64,000 nt of DNA, taken from contig JANJXV010000013.1 in NCBI GenBank assembly GCA_024803745.1, forward strand, positions 8,804,001 through 8,868,000, in the 5' to 3' direction. The DNA comes from Megascapheus bottae. Lineage: Eukaryota; Chordata; Mammalia; Rodentia; Geomyidae. Made by a program: the position numbers and the translations under genes. Below, one piece after another: positions 22,390 through 33,262 of the stretch (position 1 is the stretch's first letter; every line of letters begins with the position of its first letter). Below the pieces are notes generated by a model that saw only the letters and a program-made list of their open reading frames with translations, made no database searches and was not told where the DNA came from.

Positions 22390-22805
22390 GTTGTACCCTC
22401 CAGGCATCTGCAGTCTATTCTCCATCATGCAGGCAGAAGCAATCTACTGAAAGCTCAACAGAGAATGACACCTTCTGTGCCCATCTCTGAAGGCTCTGTC
22501 CTGAGACAGAACTGACAGCAGATAATCAAGTGGTAGTTTCCTCTGTTCCTTCTGGTTTGTGTTCTTGGCCAATTCCCCAGAAGCCTTCTCTCACCATCCC
22601 ATCTAAGCCCTCATCCCCTCACTCCATTCAAATTTTCCTGAACATTCATCACCCAATCTTGAGTATTCATCTATTCCTTGTCTCCTTGTCTCCTCTGGAA
22701 ATTAAATCTCCCTCCCCAGAGCAGAGATTCTTTATTGTGTGCAGTACTCTATCTTCCATCCTTTTATTCTAGTCACACAAGTCTTCAGTGAATATCTGCT
22801 AGAAA
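22390..22805 (+). repeat. Possible L2 remnant
   Basis: AAGCCCTCATCCCCTCACTC, then GGAAATTAAATCTCCCTCCC, CAGAGATTCTTTATTGTGTG and AGTCTTCAGTGAATATCTGC follow L2 3'-end order. Frames here have no domain. Confidence 0.35.
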
Positions 22806-23147
22806 GAGAACAGAGAGAGGAGAGCAAAAAAAAGGGAAGAGGGGGAAAAAAACAACCTTTTTCCTATTTGAGATCTTTTCACCTTCACAACACCTCTGCT
22901 TCTTCCCAAAAGAAGGGTCAGTTTTGTTCCTCTTAGGCCTTCACCCAAATACCCTGAACCTAGCAGAATAGGGAAAAGTACACACAATACATGCTTTTTA
23001 ACTACCTTTTGATTGAGCAAGATTAAATTTGTGATATTCCAGGAAGTTGTTATTGGGTGCTCTTTTTCCAACACTATTATATTGACTGCTTATTAGTTTA
23101 CATCAATTGCCCTGTTGTACTACTTCTGAATTTTTTAATGTCATTTT

Positions 23148-23385
23148 ATGCCGGCCACTTGTGGTTGACACCTGTAATCTTGGCTATTCAGGAGAATGAG
23201 CCCTGAGGATGACAATTCAAAGTCATCCAGGGCTGGACAGTCTATGAAATTCATATCTTCAATTAGTCACCAACAAGTCAGAAGCTGAGATGTGGTTCAA
23301 GTGGTAGATTGTCAGTCTTGAGCAAAAAGTCTAAGAGTCAGCAAGCACCCAGGCTTCAGTTCAAGTTGTAACATAAGCACAAACA
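23148..23385 (+). repeat. Family-B composite SINE, sense, diverged
   Basis: CACCTGTAATCTTGGCTATT, GAGAATGAGCCCTGAGGATG, CAATTAGTCACCAACAAGTC, GATGTGGTTCAAGTGGTAGA and CACCCAGGCTTCAGTTCAAG in order. Confidence 0.88.
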
Positions 23386-23974
23386 TTCAAATGGAATTTC
23401 ACATTGTTATTTCGTGATATTCAAAATACTAGTGGGTAGGAAAAGAAATGAAGGAAAATTTGGTTCTCTTTGTATTTCAGTTGAGGTCACTAAGGTTCAG
23501 AAAGGTGCATGGTATAAAGCTCTGTATATCGTCACCAGAAATAACCTAAATCAGAATCCAAGTTGCTGTCCTCTCATCACAGTACCATTATGTCAGAATA
23601 ACTGAATCACTTCCTCAGAGAGCAATGTAAGTTCCTATCTACTGACTGCAAATGCCATGGAGTGATGGTTCGTTCAAAAATGGAATTCAACCACACTTGA
23701 TCTGTTATGGCTAGACTAGGAAATAGCTATTTGTAGCTTTGATTTGACCAGAACAAAGACAACCATGTGTCACTATATAAGGACTATTAAACAAAAAAAA
23801 AGAGAGAAAGAAAAAAACATATTGAAGGAGTCATTGCCAAGGACAATTTAATTTCTGTTGGTAAAACACAACTTGGGACTTTAAAAAATTCCTATTAGTC
23901 ATGGCATAAAGACCTTCCCTTAAACACCCCCCATACAGACAACTGAATTTATATTTTTTAAAAAAGGACTACCC

Positions 23975-24265
23975 CTTTGAATTAATTATGTATTAATTAT
24001 GTGCACTTGTATCTGTGAGCTGAGGGAGAAAAAAAACTATAGTAGCAAGAAATTAATTAAAATAATGAAATGTCCAACAATTAGTGAGATGGTTGCTATT
24101 TCTATGCGAGACATTCCCCCTCTTCTGAACATCCAGAGATTATTGAGCAATGGCTTTTATGCTAGAATCTTGAACAATGCATCAGAGGATTTTAATTGTC
24201 AGGAAGATTATCACAGTCATGTTCAGATTTGCATAGCAATTTTTAACTTGGCAAAATAATACAGA
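23975..24265. promoter_or_regulatory. Candidate conserved non-coding element (possible enhancer)
   Basis: Repeat-free, with ATTAATTATGT tandemly repeated (23981-23991, 23992-24002), AAATTAATTAAAATAATG near 24050, TTTTAATTGTCAGG near 24190 and the octamer ATTTGCAT at 24227-24234. Clustered TAAT cores plus a POU octamer resemble developmental enhancers. This is inference only; no conservation data are available here. The 86-codon frame (23999-24259) is not recognised. Confidence 0.3.
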
Positions 24266-24344
24266 ATTGTCTGATTTTTTAAAGAGCCACATGATTATGC
24301 CCTTGGTTTCAGAAACGCATTGTTCTTTTCTGGTTTTCTTTTAT

Positions 24345-24516
24345 TTTTTTGCCAGTCCTGGAGCTTGAACTCAGGACCTGGGCACTATCCTTGAGCTTTC
24401 TCAAGACTAGCATTTGGACCACAGTACCACTCCCTGCCTTTCCTGTGGGGCTTAGGAATTGAACCCAGGGCTTCATACGTGTTAGACAAGCAATCTACCA
24501 CTGTCATACTCTTTCC
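24345..24516 (-). repeat. Family-A SINE, antisense, with TSD
   Basis: TTGCCAGTCCTGGAGCTTGA, CTATCCTTGAGCTTTCTCAA, GAACCCAGGGCTTCATACGT. AGAAACGCATTGTTCTT (24311-24327) and AGAAATGCATTATTCTT (24517-24533) flank it as a diverged TSD. Confidence 0.9.
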
Positions 24517-24835
24517 AGAAATGCATTATTCTTATGTAGAGTGGCTCTTGTCCCATAACTTCCTTTTACTATCAGGCTATCAGGTGAATTAAATTCATGC
24601 TTTCTTAGCATGAGAAAGGTTGAGCTGAGGGAGCCCTAAGAGACCATCTGTTTATAGCATCTTCATTTCCAGATATGAGAGCAGAGATTCTGAAGGGTTA
24701 AAAGTTGCCTTGTTTTCCCCATTGTTAAAGGTAGACTTTCTTCTCAATGCATCAGCAAAGTTAGCAAGGCCACAGGAAGGAAGGAAGAAGATAGCCTCTG
24801 GATGCATATAAAACAATACTCATAACCTCAGGTTA

Positions 24836-24902
24836 ACACACACACACACACACACACACAACATGCATGCATGCACATGCACGCATGCGTGCATACACAC
24901 AT
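24836..24902. repeat. (CA)n-(GCAT)n alternating purine-pyrimidine tract
   Basis: (CA)n to 24860, then GCATGCATGCACATGC and an 18-bp perfect palindrome ATGCACGCATGCGTGCAT at 24877-24894. Almost every dinucleotide step alternates purine and pyrimidine. Confidence 0.92.
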
Positions 24903-25139
24903 GTTTACCTTCCCTTCCTTGGTTTGGCATTAGCAAAGCACACAGCCCAAGGCTACAGCAATAAGAAAGACAGAGATGGACACTTCTCACAAGAAGGGCT
25001 AATGATGAAATATTGAAACAACAGAGTTTGTTAAAATACTCTTAGGAAAAAAAATCAATACAAGGAAAGGCTGACAGCAAATGAATACTATTGTTTACAA
25101 TACACCCAGGTGTTATTCTGGAAACCCAAACACTTTCTA

Positions 25140-25290
25140 CATGTTATGAACACACAGTACTGTATGGTAGGAAACACTGTGATCTCCATTTTAAAGATGG
25201 GAAAATGGAAATTCAGAGGGGCATCCTTATCCCAGGATGCTAGAGAGGACAGTCACAAGGACAGAATTTAAAGACACCACAGCTCTACTT
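25140..25290 (-). repeat. MIR remnant, antisense
   Basis: GATCTCCATTTTAAAGATGG, GAAAATGGAAATTCAGAGGG and GTCACAAGGACAGAATTTAA match the antisense MIR order. Confidence 0.45.
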
Positions 25291-25349
25291 TATACTGGCA
25301 AGTTTTAGCTACTGCTGCCATCTCTTACTGATTAATCGGAGCTTAAGTT

Positions 25350-25510
25350 CTTTTTTTATATTTTTTATTGTAATTAATAAAAGGGTTACATGATATTTGC
25401 CAGATAGATGGTGCATTACTTCACATACATTGATACCCTTTCACATGTCTTGGTCCCCATTTCCCTCCCTCCCACCCACCACCCACCCCCCGTCTTGGTT
25501 TTCCCCCCCT
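25350..25510 (-). mobile_element. 5'-truncated LINE-1 3' end (about 160 bp)
   Basis: TTTTTTTATATTTTTTATTG and GTAATTAATAAAAGGGTTAC begin the antisense L1 terminus. ATTGATACCCTTTCACATGT and C-rich CCCTCCCACCCACCACCCAC follow. Same 3'-UTR type as at 7313-7533. Confidence 0.88.
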
Positions 25511-25519
25511 TCAAGTTCA

Positions 25520-25645
25520 CTGTTTATGTCAGCTTTTTATTGATTGAGATGGATCTCACAAATTTTCTGCCTAGGATAGCATCAAACTACAATCCTCCTG
25601 ATTTCAGCCTCTTAAATATGTAGGATTCACTGAGCCACTGCACCT
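25520..25645 (-). repeat. Family-B/B1-like SINE fragment, antisense
   Basis: GATTGAGATGGATCTCACAA, AGCATCAAACTACAATCCTC and TTTCAGCCTCTTAAATATGT are the antisense of the 7SL-like half. Confidence 0.6.
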
Positions 25646-25984
25646 TCCTTTGTTTGTTTTAGAATCTTCATGTCTACTGAAATGAAGTGGTATCTCATTG
25701 TGTTTTTGATTCTTATTTACTTGACAAATTGTGATGTGAACCCCGCTTTACATACAATTGTTGATTATTTATGTGTCTTCTTTTGAAGATCTATTTAGAT
25801 CTATTGTTCAATTCCGAATTGGTTTCTTTTGGGTGTTGTTACTGTTAACTTGAACACAAGTTCCTGTTGTTGCTACTGAGTTGAGTTCCTTATCTATTAT
25901 AGATATTAACCCCAGCTGGGTCAGATGGACACAAAGGCAAATATTTTCTCCCTTTTTTAATTTTTAAGTTTTATTTATATATTT

Positions 25985-26180
25985 ATTTATTTTTGCCAGT
26001 CGTGGGGCTGAACACAGGGCCTAGGCACCTTCCTTGAACATGTCTTGCTCAAGGCTAGCACTTTGCCACTTGAGCCACAGTACCACTTCCAGCTTTTTCT
26101 ATGTATGTGGTACCAAGGAATCAAACCCAGGCTTTGTGCATGCAAGGTGAGCACTCTACCACTAGGCTACGCTCCCAGCT
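25985..26180 (-). repeat. Family-A SINE inserted in the ancient L1
   Basis: TTTTTGCCAGTCGTGGGGCT, CTTTGCCACTTGAGCCACAG, GAGCACTCTACCACTAGGCT. The host L1 sequence TTTCTCCC recurs on both sides (near 25948 and 26182). Confidence 0.9.
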
Positions 26181-26837
26181 CTTTCTCCCATTTTGTAAAC
26201 TGTCTTCACTCTGTTGGTCATTTCCTTTGCACAAGCTTTTTAGTTTAATATACTTTTAGTTAATATACTTTTGCTTTTATTTTCTGTGATTTAGATACAT
26301 ATCCAGAACATCCTTGTCTATTCAAATAGCCTCAAGTATTTCCACTATATTTTCTTCTAGTAGTTCATCTTTTTGTGTCTTACAATTAAAACCATAATCC
26401 ATTTTGAGTTTATTTTTATAATGGATAAGAGATAAGGGTATAGGTTTAATATCCAATTCTTCCACCACCATTTAATAAAAAAGACTGTGCTTTGCCCAGT
26501 GTGTGCTTATTCACAATCGATGAAAATAATTGATAAGAGATTTGTGGGTTACTTCCAGATTCGGTTCCATTCCCTTGATCTATATGTCTGTTTTTCACAC
26601 TGGCACCATTTTAGTTTCTAATTACAATAGTTCTGTATTATGATTTAAAGTCAGGAAGTATTGTCCCCTTCTTTGTTTCTTTATGTTGAAAGTTGCTTTC
26701 AGGGGTTTTATTATATTATGTACATTTAAGGATTTTTTTATAGTTCTTTTTTGCTGGTTCTGTAAGAATTAGTATTGGTATTGTGATAGGTTTGCGTTAT
26801 ATCTGTAAGTTACCTTGATTAGGCTGGACATTTATTT

Positions 26838-27066
26838 TTGTGTTGGTCTTGATGTTGATCTCAGGGCCTAGGCACTGTCTCAATCTTTTTTGTTCAAGGC
26901 AAGTGCTCTACCACTTGAGCCACAGCTCTACTTCTGGCTCTTCAGGTGGTTAATTGGAGATAAGAGTCTCATTGACATTCCTGCCTGGGCTGGCTTCAAA
27001 GATGATTCTCAGATCTCAGCCTCCTGAGTAGCCAAGATTACAGGCATAAGCCATTTGCACCTAGCC
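26838..27066 (-). repeat. Family-B SINE inserted in the ancient L1
   Basis: GTTGATCTCAGGGCCTAGGC, AGCTCTACTTCTGGCTCTTC, GGTTAATTGGAGATAAGAGT, CTCAGCCTCCTGAGTAGCCA. CTGGACATTT before it and CTGAACATTT after it are a diverged TSD. Confidence 0.92.
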
Positions 27067-27859
27067 TGAACATTTTAATAATGTCAGTTTTCCAAATCCA
27101 AGAGCATGGGGAAAAAAATATGTGTGTGTATGTGTGTTCTTTTAAGTTTCTTTCATTGATATGTTAATACTGTTATGATGTGTATATCTTTAATCTCCTC
27201 AATTAAATTTATTATTAGGTATATTTTTCATAGATATCATTAACAGGATTGCATTTTTAGTTCTATTTCAGATATTTTACTATTAGCAAATAGCAACACC
27301 GTTGATTTATCCATAGTAATTTTATAGTCTATAACAATGCTAAAATCATTTTGTTCTAGTTGTGATTTTTTTTAGTGTAGTCTTCAGGATTTTCTACATA
27401 CAATTTCATATTATCAACAAATAATGACAATTTGACTTTTTCTTTTCCAGTGTGGATGCCATTTATTCCTGACTCTTGCCTGATTGTTCTGGCTAGGACT
27501 TCCAGGACTATACTGAATAAAAATGGGAAAGTGCACTTCCCTGTCATGCTCCAGATCTTAGAAAGCTTTCAGCTTTTTCCTACTCAGTTTGGTGCCAGCT
27601 GCTGGCTTATTATTTATAGCCTTATCATGTTGAAATATATTCCTTCTACACCTAATTTGTTCCAAGTTTTATCATGAAGGGTAATTTGAATTTTTTCTAG
27701 TGCCTTTTCTGCACAAATTGAGATGATCATACAATTTTTTTTACCTTCATTCTCATTCTCTAGTTTTTCTTCTCTGAACTGAATATTTACCATGTTTGGT
27801 AATAATAGAGGAAAAAGAGAAAATAGTTCTATAATTTTAGAGCTTCTGCTATATTTCAA

Positions 27860-28020
27860 GTACATTATATATCCTTACCTACCCTCAGTCAATAGAGGAG
27901 GAAACTAGGCTGAAAGAATGTAAACTGGCTCTCCCAAGCCCATGTAGCTTGAGAGTCATCCATTCCTTCATCTACTTTGCCATATAGTCCCTGCTCTCAA
28001 TCACTATGCTACTGAGTTTA
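27860..28020 (-). repeat. MIR remnant, antisense
   Basis: TAGAGGAGGAAACTAGGCTG, AACTGGCTCTCCCAAGCCCA and CTCTCAATCACTATGCTACT are in antisense MIR order. Confidence 0.5.
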
Positions 28021-28024
28021 TTTG

Positions 28025-29145
28025 TTAATTGTCCAGTGTCTACGGCTCTGTGAAGAGCACCTGCGAACACATGTAACGGGACTTCACAAAGTCTTCTTAG
28101 ACTAGGCAGTTTAGCTAGAATATTTGAAAAGGATTTTGCCACCTGATATAATACATGTGGCAAACCCTCACCTGAAGCCTTTTCTGCTTCATGGAGTTCT
28201 TCTGGGTCTCCTGCAATACTGGGGGTGTCAAATGAAGCCTCCTATGACACCCATAACCCCTCATGAAGTAAATCAACCCACTCTTCCCTCCATCACTGAG
28301 AAAATTACAATCATTAATCTAAATGAAGACAAATATCAGACTTTGATTCATTTACCATGGATCCCCATTATTCATACTTTAAATATTTGGTAGAGCTAAG
28401 ATGACAAGTGTATAAATAAGTTACCAAGAAAGGGAAAGACCAGGACAGAGAGGCACTATTTCCTCCTGGCTAGGAAGCCACACCTGAAATATTTATCTAC
28501 CTGCTGTCTTGCAGATTAAAAAATAAACACAGCTTATTTAACTCTATCCATTTCCAAAAACAGAGCTGATTCCTTGCCATGTACTTTCTAGAAACATCCT
28601 TCTATTGAAACCAGCTTTTCTTCCTTCCTCTCCATATCCACTTCCTGAAACCTCCAGCCACAAGAACATAGCAAATATACATTCTCGGATGGGGGGAATT
28701 CTTCTGGAATCTTGGTTTGCCTAGGGCCTTCTCCGCAGTAAGGGACCTTCTAAAGGGTCAGAATCCGCTTTTCCATTGTGAGCTAGAGGTGTTCCATCTT
28801 GGATGATATAGTCACCCCTCTCCCAGTCAATGACATTTAATACACATATTTTTAAAGAAGGCAAAATAATATTGTAAAAAATGTCTTCTAGTTGATTTTA
28901 GATTGAAGAGCCAACTCTCTCTGGTTAATCACCATATTTTGCATTCTTGGAGGAGGAACTTCTGGGAAACATTATACAAAAGACAGTTACGTCCCCAGAT
29001 TCTACACAGCATAAATAGAGCAGAAATTATCCCAGTTGACTTGTGGAGGACATAGCAATAGTGGTAACTTGGCTATTGCCAATACTATCTAAGCGATGTA
29101 AGATACTCCCCTATAGCCCTGGTCCAGTCAGGAGCACATATCTTT
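28025..29145. other. Non-coding stretch without recognised feature
   Basis: The frame at 28124-28393 (89 codons) lacks any recognisable domain. No clear repeat. Confidence 0.4.
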
Positions 29146-29149
29146 GAGG

Positions 29150-29245
29150 ATATCAGGTTACACCCTCCCTCTGTGCCTCAGTTTCCCCCTTCATAAAATT
29201 AGATTGACAATCATACACACGCTGGGATGATTTTTGAGCTTTAAT
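29150..29245 (+). repeat. Possible MIR fragment
   Basis: CCTCTGTGCCTCAGTTTCCC, CCTTCATAAAATTAGATTGA and GCTGGGATGATTTTTGAGCT fit the MIR downstream block. Confidence 0.42.
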
Positions 29246-29249
29246 TTAC

Positions 29250-30585
29250 ATGAATGACAAAACTGAGGTTCCTGGAGATCCAATTCATCTTCACCCTTCA
29301 TCTTGTACAGCTGGGGTATTGTCTAAGTAGCTCCACTTGTGAGTGGAACTATATCTTGTAACGTAATATCTTATCGCATAATATCTTACACTACCTATTC
29401 CATTCCCTATCAGATCTCAAGGGTCAGTTTGCTTTTTTTTCCATCCTCCTGAAGTTAAACTGAGCCTTATTTTAAAAGCAACAAAACTAAGAACTTTAAT
29501 CTGGATTTTTTTTATACCCTCAGAAATTTTCCCTACCTCTATAATATTACTTCTAGTAGGAGTATTCCATTGAGATACCTAGAAACCTGAGCATGTAAGG
29601 GTCTACATCAAGTGATTCAAGAGAACTGAGTTACAGGACCACAATGTGAAGGGAGATACCGATACATGTCCTGGAGGTCCTTGGGACTTGAGGTCTCTGG
29701 AAAGCTCCTCAAAGCATGATTTAGCCAGCTCCTAAATCTGCTGCTCATCAATGTATGTGGAAAAAATAAGAATGCTCCCTTCTAAGGACTCAGGGAAGAA
29801 CTCAAGAAGTCAATAATATCATGTATCTGATAAATGCTAGCACCAAATCTCAATTAACAGTATTAACTAGGACTTGCTCAGGAAACGAGGCTGTCTGGGA
29901 GAAAGAAAGTGGGACCTACAGTATAAAATGGGAGACAAAGTAAGGGACAGTGATTTTAGGCCTGGATGTCTAGGAGTTAAAAGGGGAAAAGGAGAGACTG
30001 AAGAGGCTCCAATCCTGTTAATGGTCTGATTAAGCAGGGTGTACTTCATTTGGGTGATCCATTTTGGTGTACCATACAGTGTTTGGTTTGTCTTGACTTC
30101 ATTACCATCTGAAGTATTTTATTTAGTCAAAGTTGTTGACATAGGTGGTAAGATGTGATTAGAACGGTATATGGAAGAGCCAAAAAGGAGCAACTAAAGA
30201 AAAAAATAATAACCTTAGGAAATGTCTTTAAATGTAAAGCCCACAATTGGATCCAACAGTTAATTTGATCCTCAAAGCAATGTTGGAGATGGAACAAGAT
30301 AAGTTCACACACAGTTTGACATAACATATAGAAAAAAAATAGCTACTCTCATGAAGAAGAAAAGGAGAGATGGAATCTGGCAATAATGGAGCAATTAGTA
30401 GGTCATGTGATTTATTTAACAGATCATGTAGAAGTGTCTGCCTACAGTAAGCACCAAAGATATAGAACTAAGTTATCCCAAGGAATCTGCCTTCAGTCTG
30501 TTAAGTAAGCAACAGTAGAGCAAATAAAATGTAATACAAAGTGCTTTGTAAAGCACTAATCACTTTGATAAAGAGATGTATGATT
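29250..30585. other. Non-coding stretch; possible L2-like remnant at 30430-30585
   Basis: GTAAGCACCAAAGATATAGA and CTGCCTTCAGTCTGTTAAGT near 30448-30505 resemble antisense L2 3' sequence. The remainder is unique AT-rich DNA. Confidence 0.35.
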
Positions 30586-30590
30586 CTAGC

Positions 30591-31000
30591 CAAGTACTGG
30601 TGGCTCACGCCTATTATCCTAGATACTTAAGAGGCTGATAGCTGAGGATCACATTTTAAAGCTAACACAGACAGAAAAATACAAAACATTTTTTTTGCCA
30701 GTTCTGGGCTTGAAAACTCAGGGCCTGGGCACTGTCCTTGAGCTTTCTCAACGCTAGAGCTCTACCACTTGAGTCACTTCCAGCTTTTTCTGTGTATGTG
30801 TACCAAGGAATGGAACCCCGAGTCTTCGTTCATGCTAGGCAAGCACTCTACCACTGGGCCAAACTCCCAGCCCTCCAAAACTTCTATCTCCACTTAATCA
30901 GCAAGACATTGAATGTGAACATGTAACTGTAGAGCACCAGCCATAAGTGAAAAAACTAAGTGATGGTTTGAGGCCCTGAGTTCAAGTCCCAGTACTGTCA
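30591..31000 (+). repeat. Family-B SINE split by an antisense family-A SINE
   Basis: The left half runs GTACTGGTGGCTCACGCCTA to ACAGACAGAAAAATAC (30591-30686). The right half resumes at ACTTCTATCTCCACTTAATC and ends GAGGCCCTGAGTTCAAGTCC (30873-31000). The missing middle is precisely replaced by the family-A copy. Confidence 0.88.
30687..30872 (-). repeat. Family-A SINE nested in family B
   Basis: TTTTTTTTGCCAGTTCTGGG, CACTGTCCTTGAGCTTTCTC, AGGCAAGCACTCTACCACTG. The insertion is flanked by CAAAAC on both sides (near 30683 and 30876), a short TSD. Confidence 0.9.
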
Positions 31001-31072
31001 TGAGAGAGAGGGGGGGGAGGAAGAGACGGAGGGAGAGAGGGATGGAGGAAGAGGAAAAGGAGAAAAAGAAGC
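31000..31072 (+). repeat. GA-rich tract at the tail of the split family-B SINE
   Basis: GAGAGAGAGGGGGGGGAGGA and related purine repeats extend from the SINE 3' end to about 31072. Confidence 0.85.
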
Positions 31073-31094
31073 CCAATTAGACTTATCAAGAAGG

Positions 31095-31332
31095 CTTAAT
31101 CTGGGGCTGGTAGCTCATGCCTATAATCGTACTACTCAGGAAGCTGAGATCCGAGGATTGAGATTCAAAGCTTGCCCAGGCAGAAAAGTCCAAGAGACTT
31201 TCATCTCCAATTAACCACCAGAAAACTGGAAGTGGAGCTGTCACTTAATGTGGTAAAGCAATAGCCTTGAGCAAAAGATCTCAGGAACATTACTCAGGTA
31301 CTGAGTTCAAGTCCCACAACCAACAAAAAAGG
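31095..31332 (+). repeat. Family-B composite SINE, sense
   Basis: GGCTGGTAGCTCATGCCTAT, AGGAAGCTGAGATCCGAGGA, CATCTCCAATTAACCACCAG, AAACTGGAAGTGGAGCTGTC, TACTGAGTTCAAGTCCCACA. One of the most complete copies. Confidence 0.93.
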
Positions 31333-31334
31333 AG

Positions 31335-31960
31335 GCTTCAGGAAGAACAGATAAACTGTCATAAAGCTTGAATAAGAGTTAGCCATGTGAGGAACAAAAA
31401 GAAAAATCTCTCTAGACATTGGCAAAAACACAAGCAGAGGCCTGGAGGGCAGGCACTGTTCCATGTGCTGATTAGAATGGGTTCAGGATTGCCTGTACTA
31501 CAGGGCAAGAGGCAGGGCACAGGAAGAGGTGGATCATGACATGGACAGATGGAAGGACTCAAGTTCCAGTCACTTATAGCCTTGCAGGTCATTCTACTAG
31601 GTGAGATGTGTTTACAGTGGGCGATAGGGCACATTAGATCATTCTGGCAGCTGTGAGGAGGATAGAAAAAGAATAAGGAAAAGATTCAGGGAGGAAGGTA
31701 GAGAGGCCCACAGAAAAGCCAAGAAAAGCCTGAGCTAGGGCAGTAGCAGCAGAACTGGAGAGGCTGGGAAGATCAGAGAAGGCTGAGTTGGCAGGTGAAT
31801 GAGTAGAGCTGGGAGCAGACCTGTCACTCTGCCCAAGCTTCTCTCGGTGACTTTCAGACAACATTGCCTTGGAAAGAACCAATTAGAGGGAAGATTGAAA
31901 ATATAATTGGTGGCGATTTCATATAACAAATCTCTAAAGACTCAGAAGACAGAGGTTTGA
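31335..31960 (-). repeat. L2 LINE remnant, antisense
   Basis: CACTTATAGCCTTGCAGGTC, GATCATTCTGGCAGCTGTGA, GGAGGATAGAAAAAGAATAA and GGAGAGGCTGGGAAGATCAG occur in antisense L2 order. The overlapping minus-strand frames (31359-31929) are stop-interrupted between frames and not a gene. Confidence 0.5.
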
Positions 31961-31964
31961 GATG

Positions 31965-32220
31965 CTTAATGCTACTTATGTTTTAGATTTCAGTATTGAA
32001 AAGACTTGTTGGATGCTTAAAAGTGCCATGTAAAATCTATATCCTTAGATGGAGATGTACAGGCCCCATAAATTCTTTGTCTATTTCTTCAGGCTTGGGA
32101 CACATTTTTAAAATATGAGGGAAAAAATTAAGGAACAGGTGAGGGGAGGATGACATTTTATGCCAATCCCTTTACAAGCAGCCTGACTTTGCTGACGGGA
32201 AAATAGACCTTGAAAAAGTG
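31965..32220. other. Non-coding unique stretch
   Basis: AT-rich, no recognised repeat or frame. Confidence 0.4.
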
Positions 32221-32224
32221 CAAT

Positions 32225-32375
32225 TCATCAATACAGCAGAGGTCAGACTTCAGTAAATAAAAGAAAATTGCTATAATTGCTAATAAAATGCAGCTTTTGT
32301 CATTTCATTTATGCATTTCAATTGCAATTAGATTAACAAGAATTTTAAGGGGGAGAAATTTCCATTGTAAACTAC
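32225..32375. promoter_or_regulatory. Candidate conserved non-coding element
   Basis: ATTGCTATAATTGCTAATAA, GCATTTCAATTGCAATTAGA and TTAACAAGAATTTTAAGGGG give a dense cluster of TAAT/ATTA and CAATTG motifs in repeat-free DNA. Inference from composition only. Confidence 0.27.
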
Positions 32376-32754
32376 TTCTCAAATTGAACTAGCAAGGAGT
32401 TTCTGAAATAGCACAGAATCTACAAACAAGGGCCCAGAGGGACTGTCAAGGCCAGGTCTTCTAGATCTGTCAAGTACTAACTCCAGTACTTGGGAGTTTG
32501 GCAGTGAATCATGGTGAGGAAGAATAGAAGCATAAAAATTCAGTTGGGATATAAAAGGGACTTGGAAAGAAGTGGAAAAAAACTAAGATAGTCTGCTTTG
32601 TCTCCATTTTCTGGAAGTTCTACATGGTGTCAATGATAAAATACTCCTTTCAGAGTCCTCTCACCCTACCATATTGCGTCCTTGGAAAGCCATTTCCTAA
32701 GCCAAAGGATGTTTAGCTCATCTATGGGATGTTGGTAGCATTTGGTAGACACCA

Positions 32755-32965
32755 TTCACTCATATATCTACTCATTAACTCAGCAAACACTTGTGCATCA
32801 TTATATCATTTATCATTATCCTACTAGGTAGCTGTTTTGATTCCTGTATAAAGAGAATTCTGAGGCTCCAGGAACTGAAGCACTCTAAAAAATCCAAATC
32901 ACAGACAAAATATGAAATCTGAATCTAAAACTATCATTAACTCCAAAGCCCATGTTTTTTTCATA
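32755..32965 (-). repeat. MIR/L2 remnant, antisense
   Basis: CTCATTAACTCAGCAAACAC then TCCTACTAGGTAGCTGTTTT, GAATTCTGAGGCTCCAGGAA and AACTCCAAAGCCCATGTTTT fit an antisense ancient SINE/LINE end. Confidence 0.42.
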
Positions 32966-33010
32966 TCTTGACAGTAATTGATCTAGGCACTACCAACACA
33001 GATCTGTGAG

Positions 33011-33011
<1 letters not shown>

Positions 33012-33049
<38 letters not shown>
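33012..33049 (+). repeat. (TC)n microsatellite
   Basis: About 18 units abutting the tail side of the following antisense family-B SINE. Confidence 0.95.
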
Positions 33050-33052
<3 letters not shown>

Positions 33053-33262
33053 AGTCTTGGGGTTAGAACTCATGTCCTGGACACAGTCTCCCTGAGCTTT
33101 TGTGCTCAAGGCTAGTATTCTACCACTTTGAACCACAGCAACATACTGGCTTTTTGGTAGTTAATTGGAGATAAGAATCTCATGGACTTTGATTCCAGTC
33201 TGACTCAGAACTATAATCTTCAAATCTCAGCCTCCTGATTAGTTAGCCACTGTACCCACCGG
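33050..33262 (-). repeat. Family-B composite SINE, antisense
   Basis: GCCAGTCTTGGGGTTAGAAC, GTAGTTAATTGGAGATAAGA, AATCTCAGCCTCCTGATTAG. The 7SL-like start is shortened. Confidence 0.9.

Larger units (their letters stand above)
25655..27865 (-). pseudogene. Ancient LINE-1 ORF2 remnant with two later SINE insertions
   Basis: The plus strand follows antisense L1 ORF2/3' order: AAGTGGTATCTCATTGTG near 25688, TGTGTCTTCTTTTGAAGA near 25774, ACCACCATTTAATAAAA near 26464, CTTGATCTATATGTCTG near 26574, AATCCAAGAGCATGGG near 27095. Minus-strand peptides at 27614-27865 and 27356-27547 align with the L1 reverse transcriptase palm. The catalytic Asp of motif A appears as Cys (SICAEKALEKIQ) and the motif-C FADD as FVDN. 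Frames are broken throughout. It is inactive and old. Confidence 0.82.
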
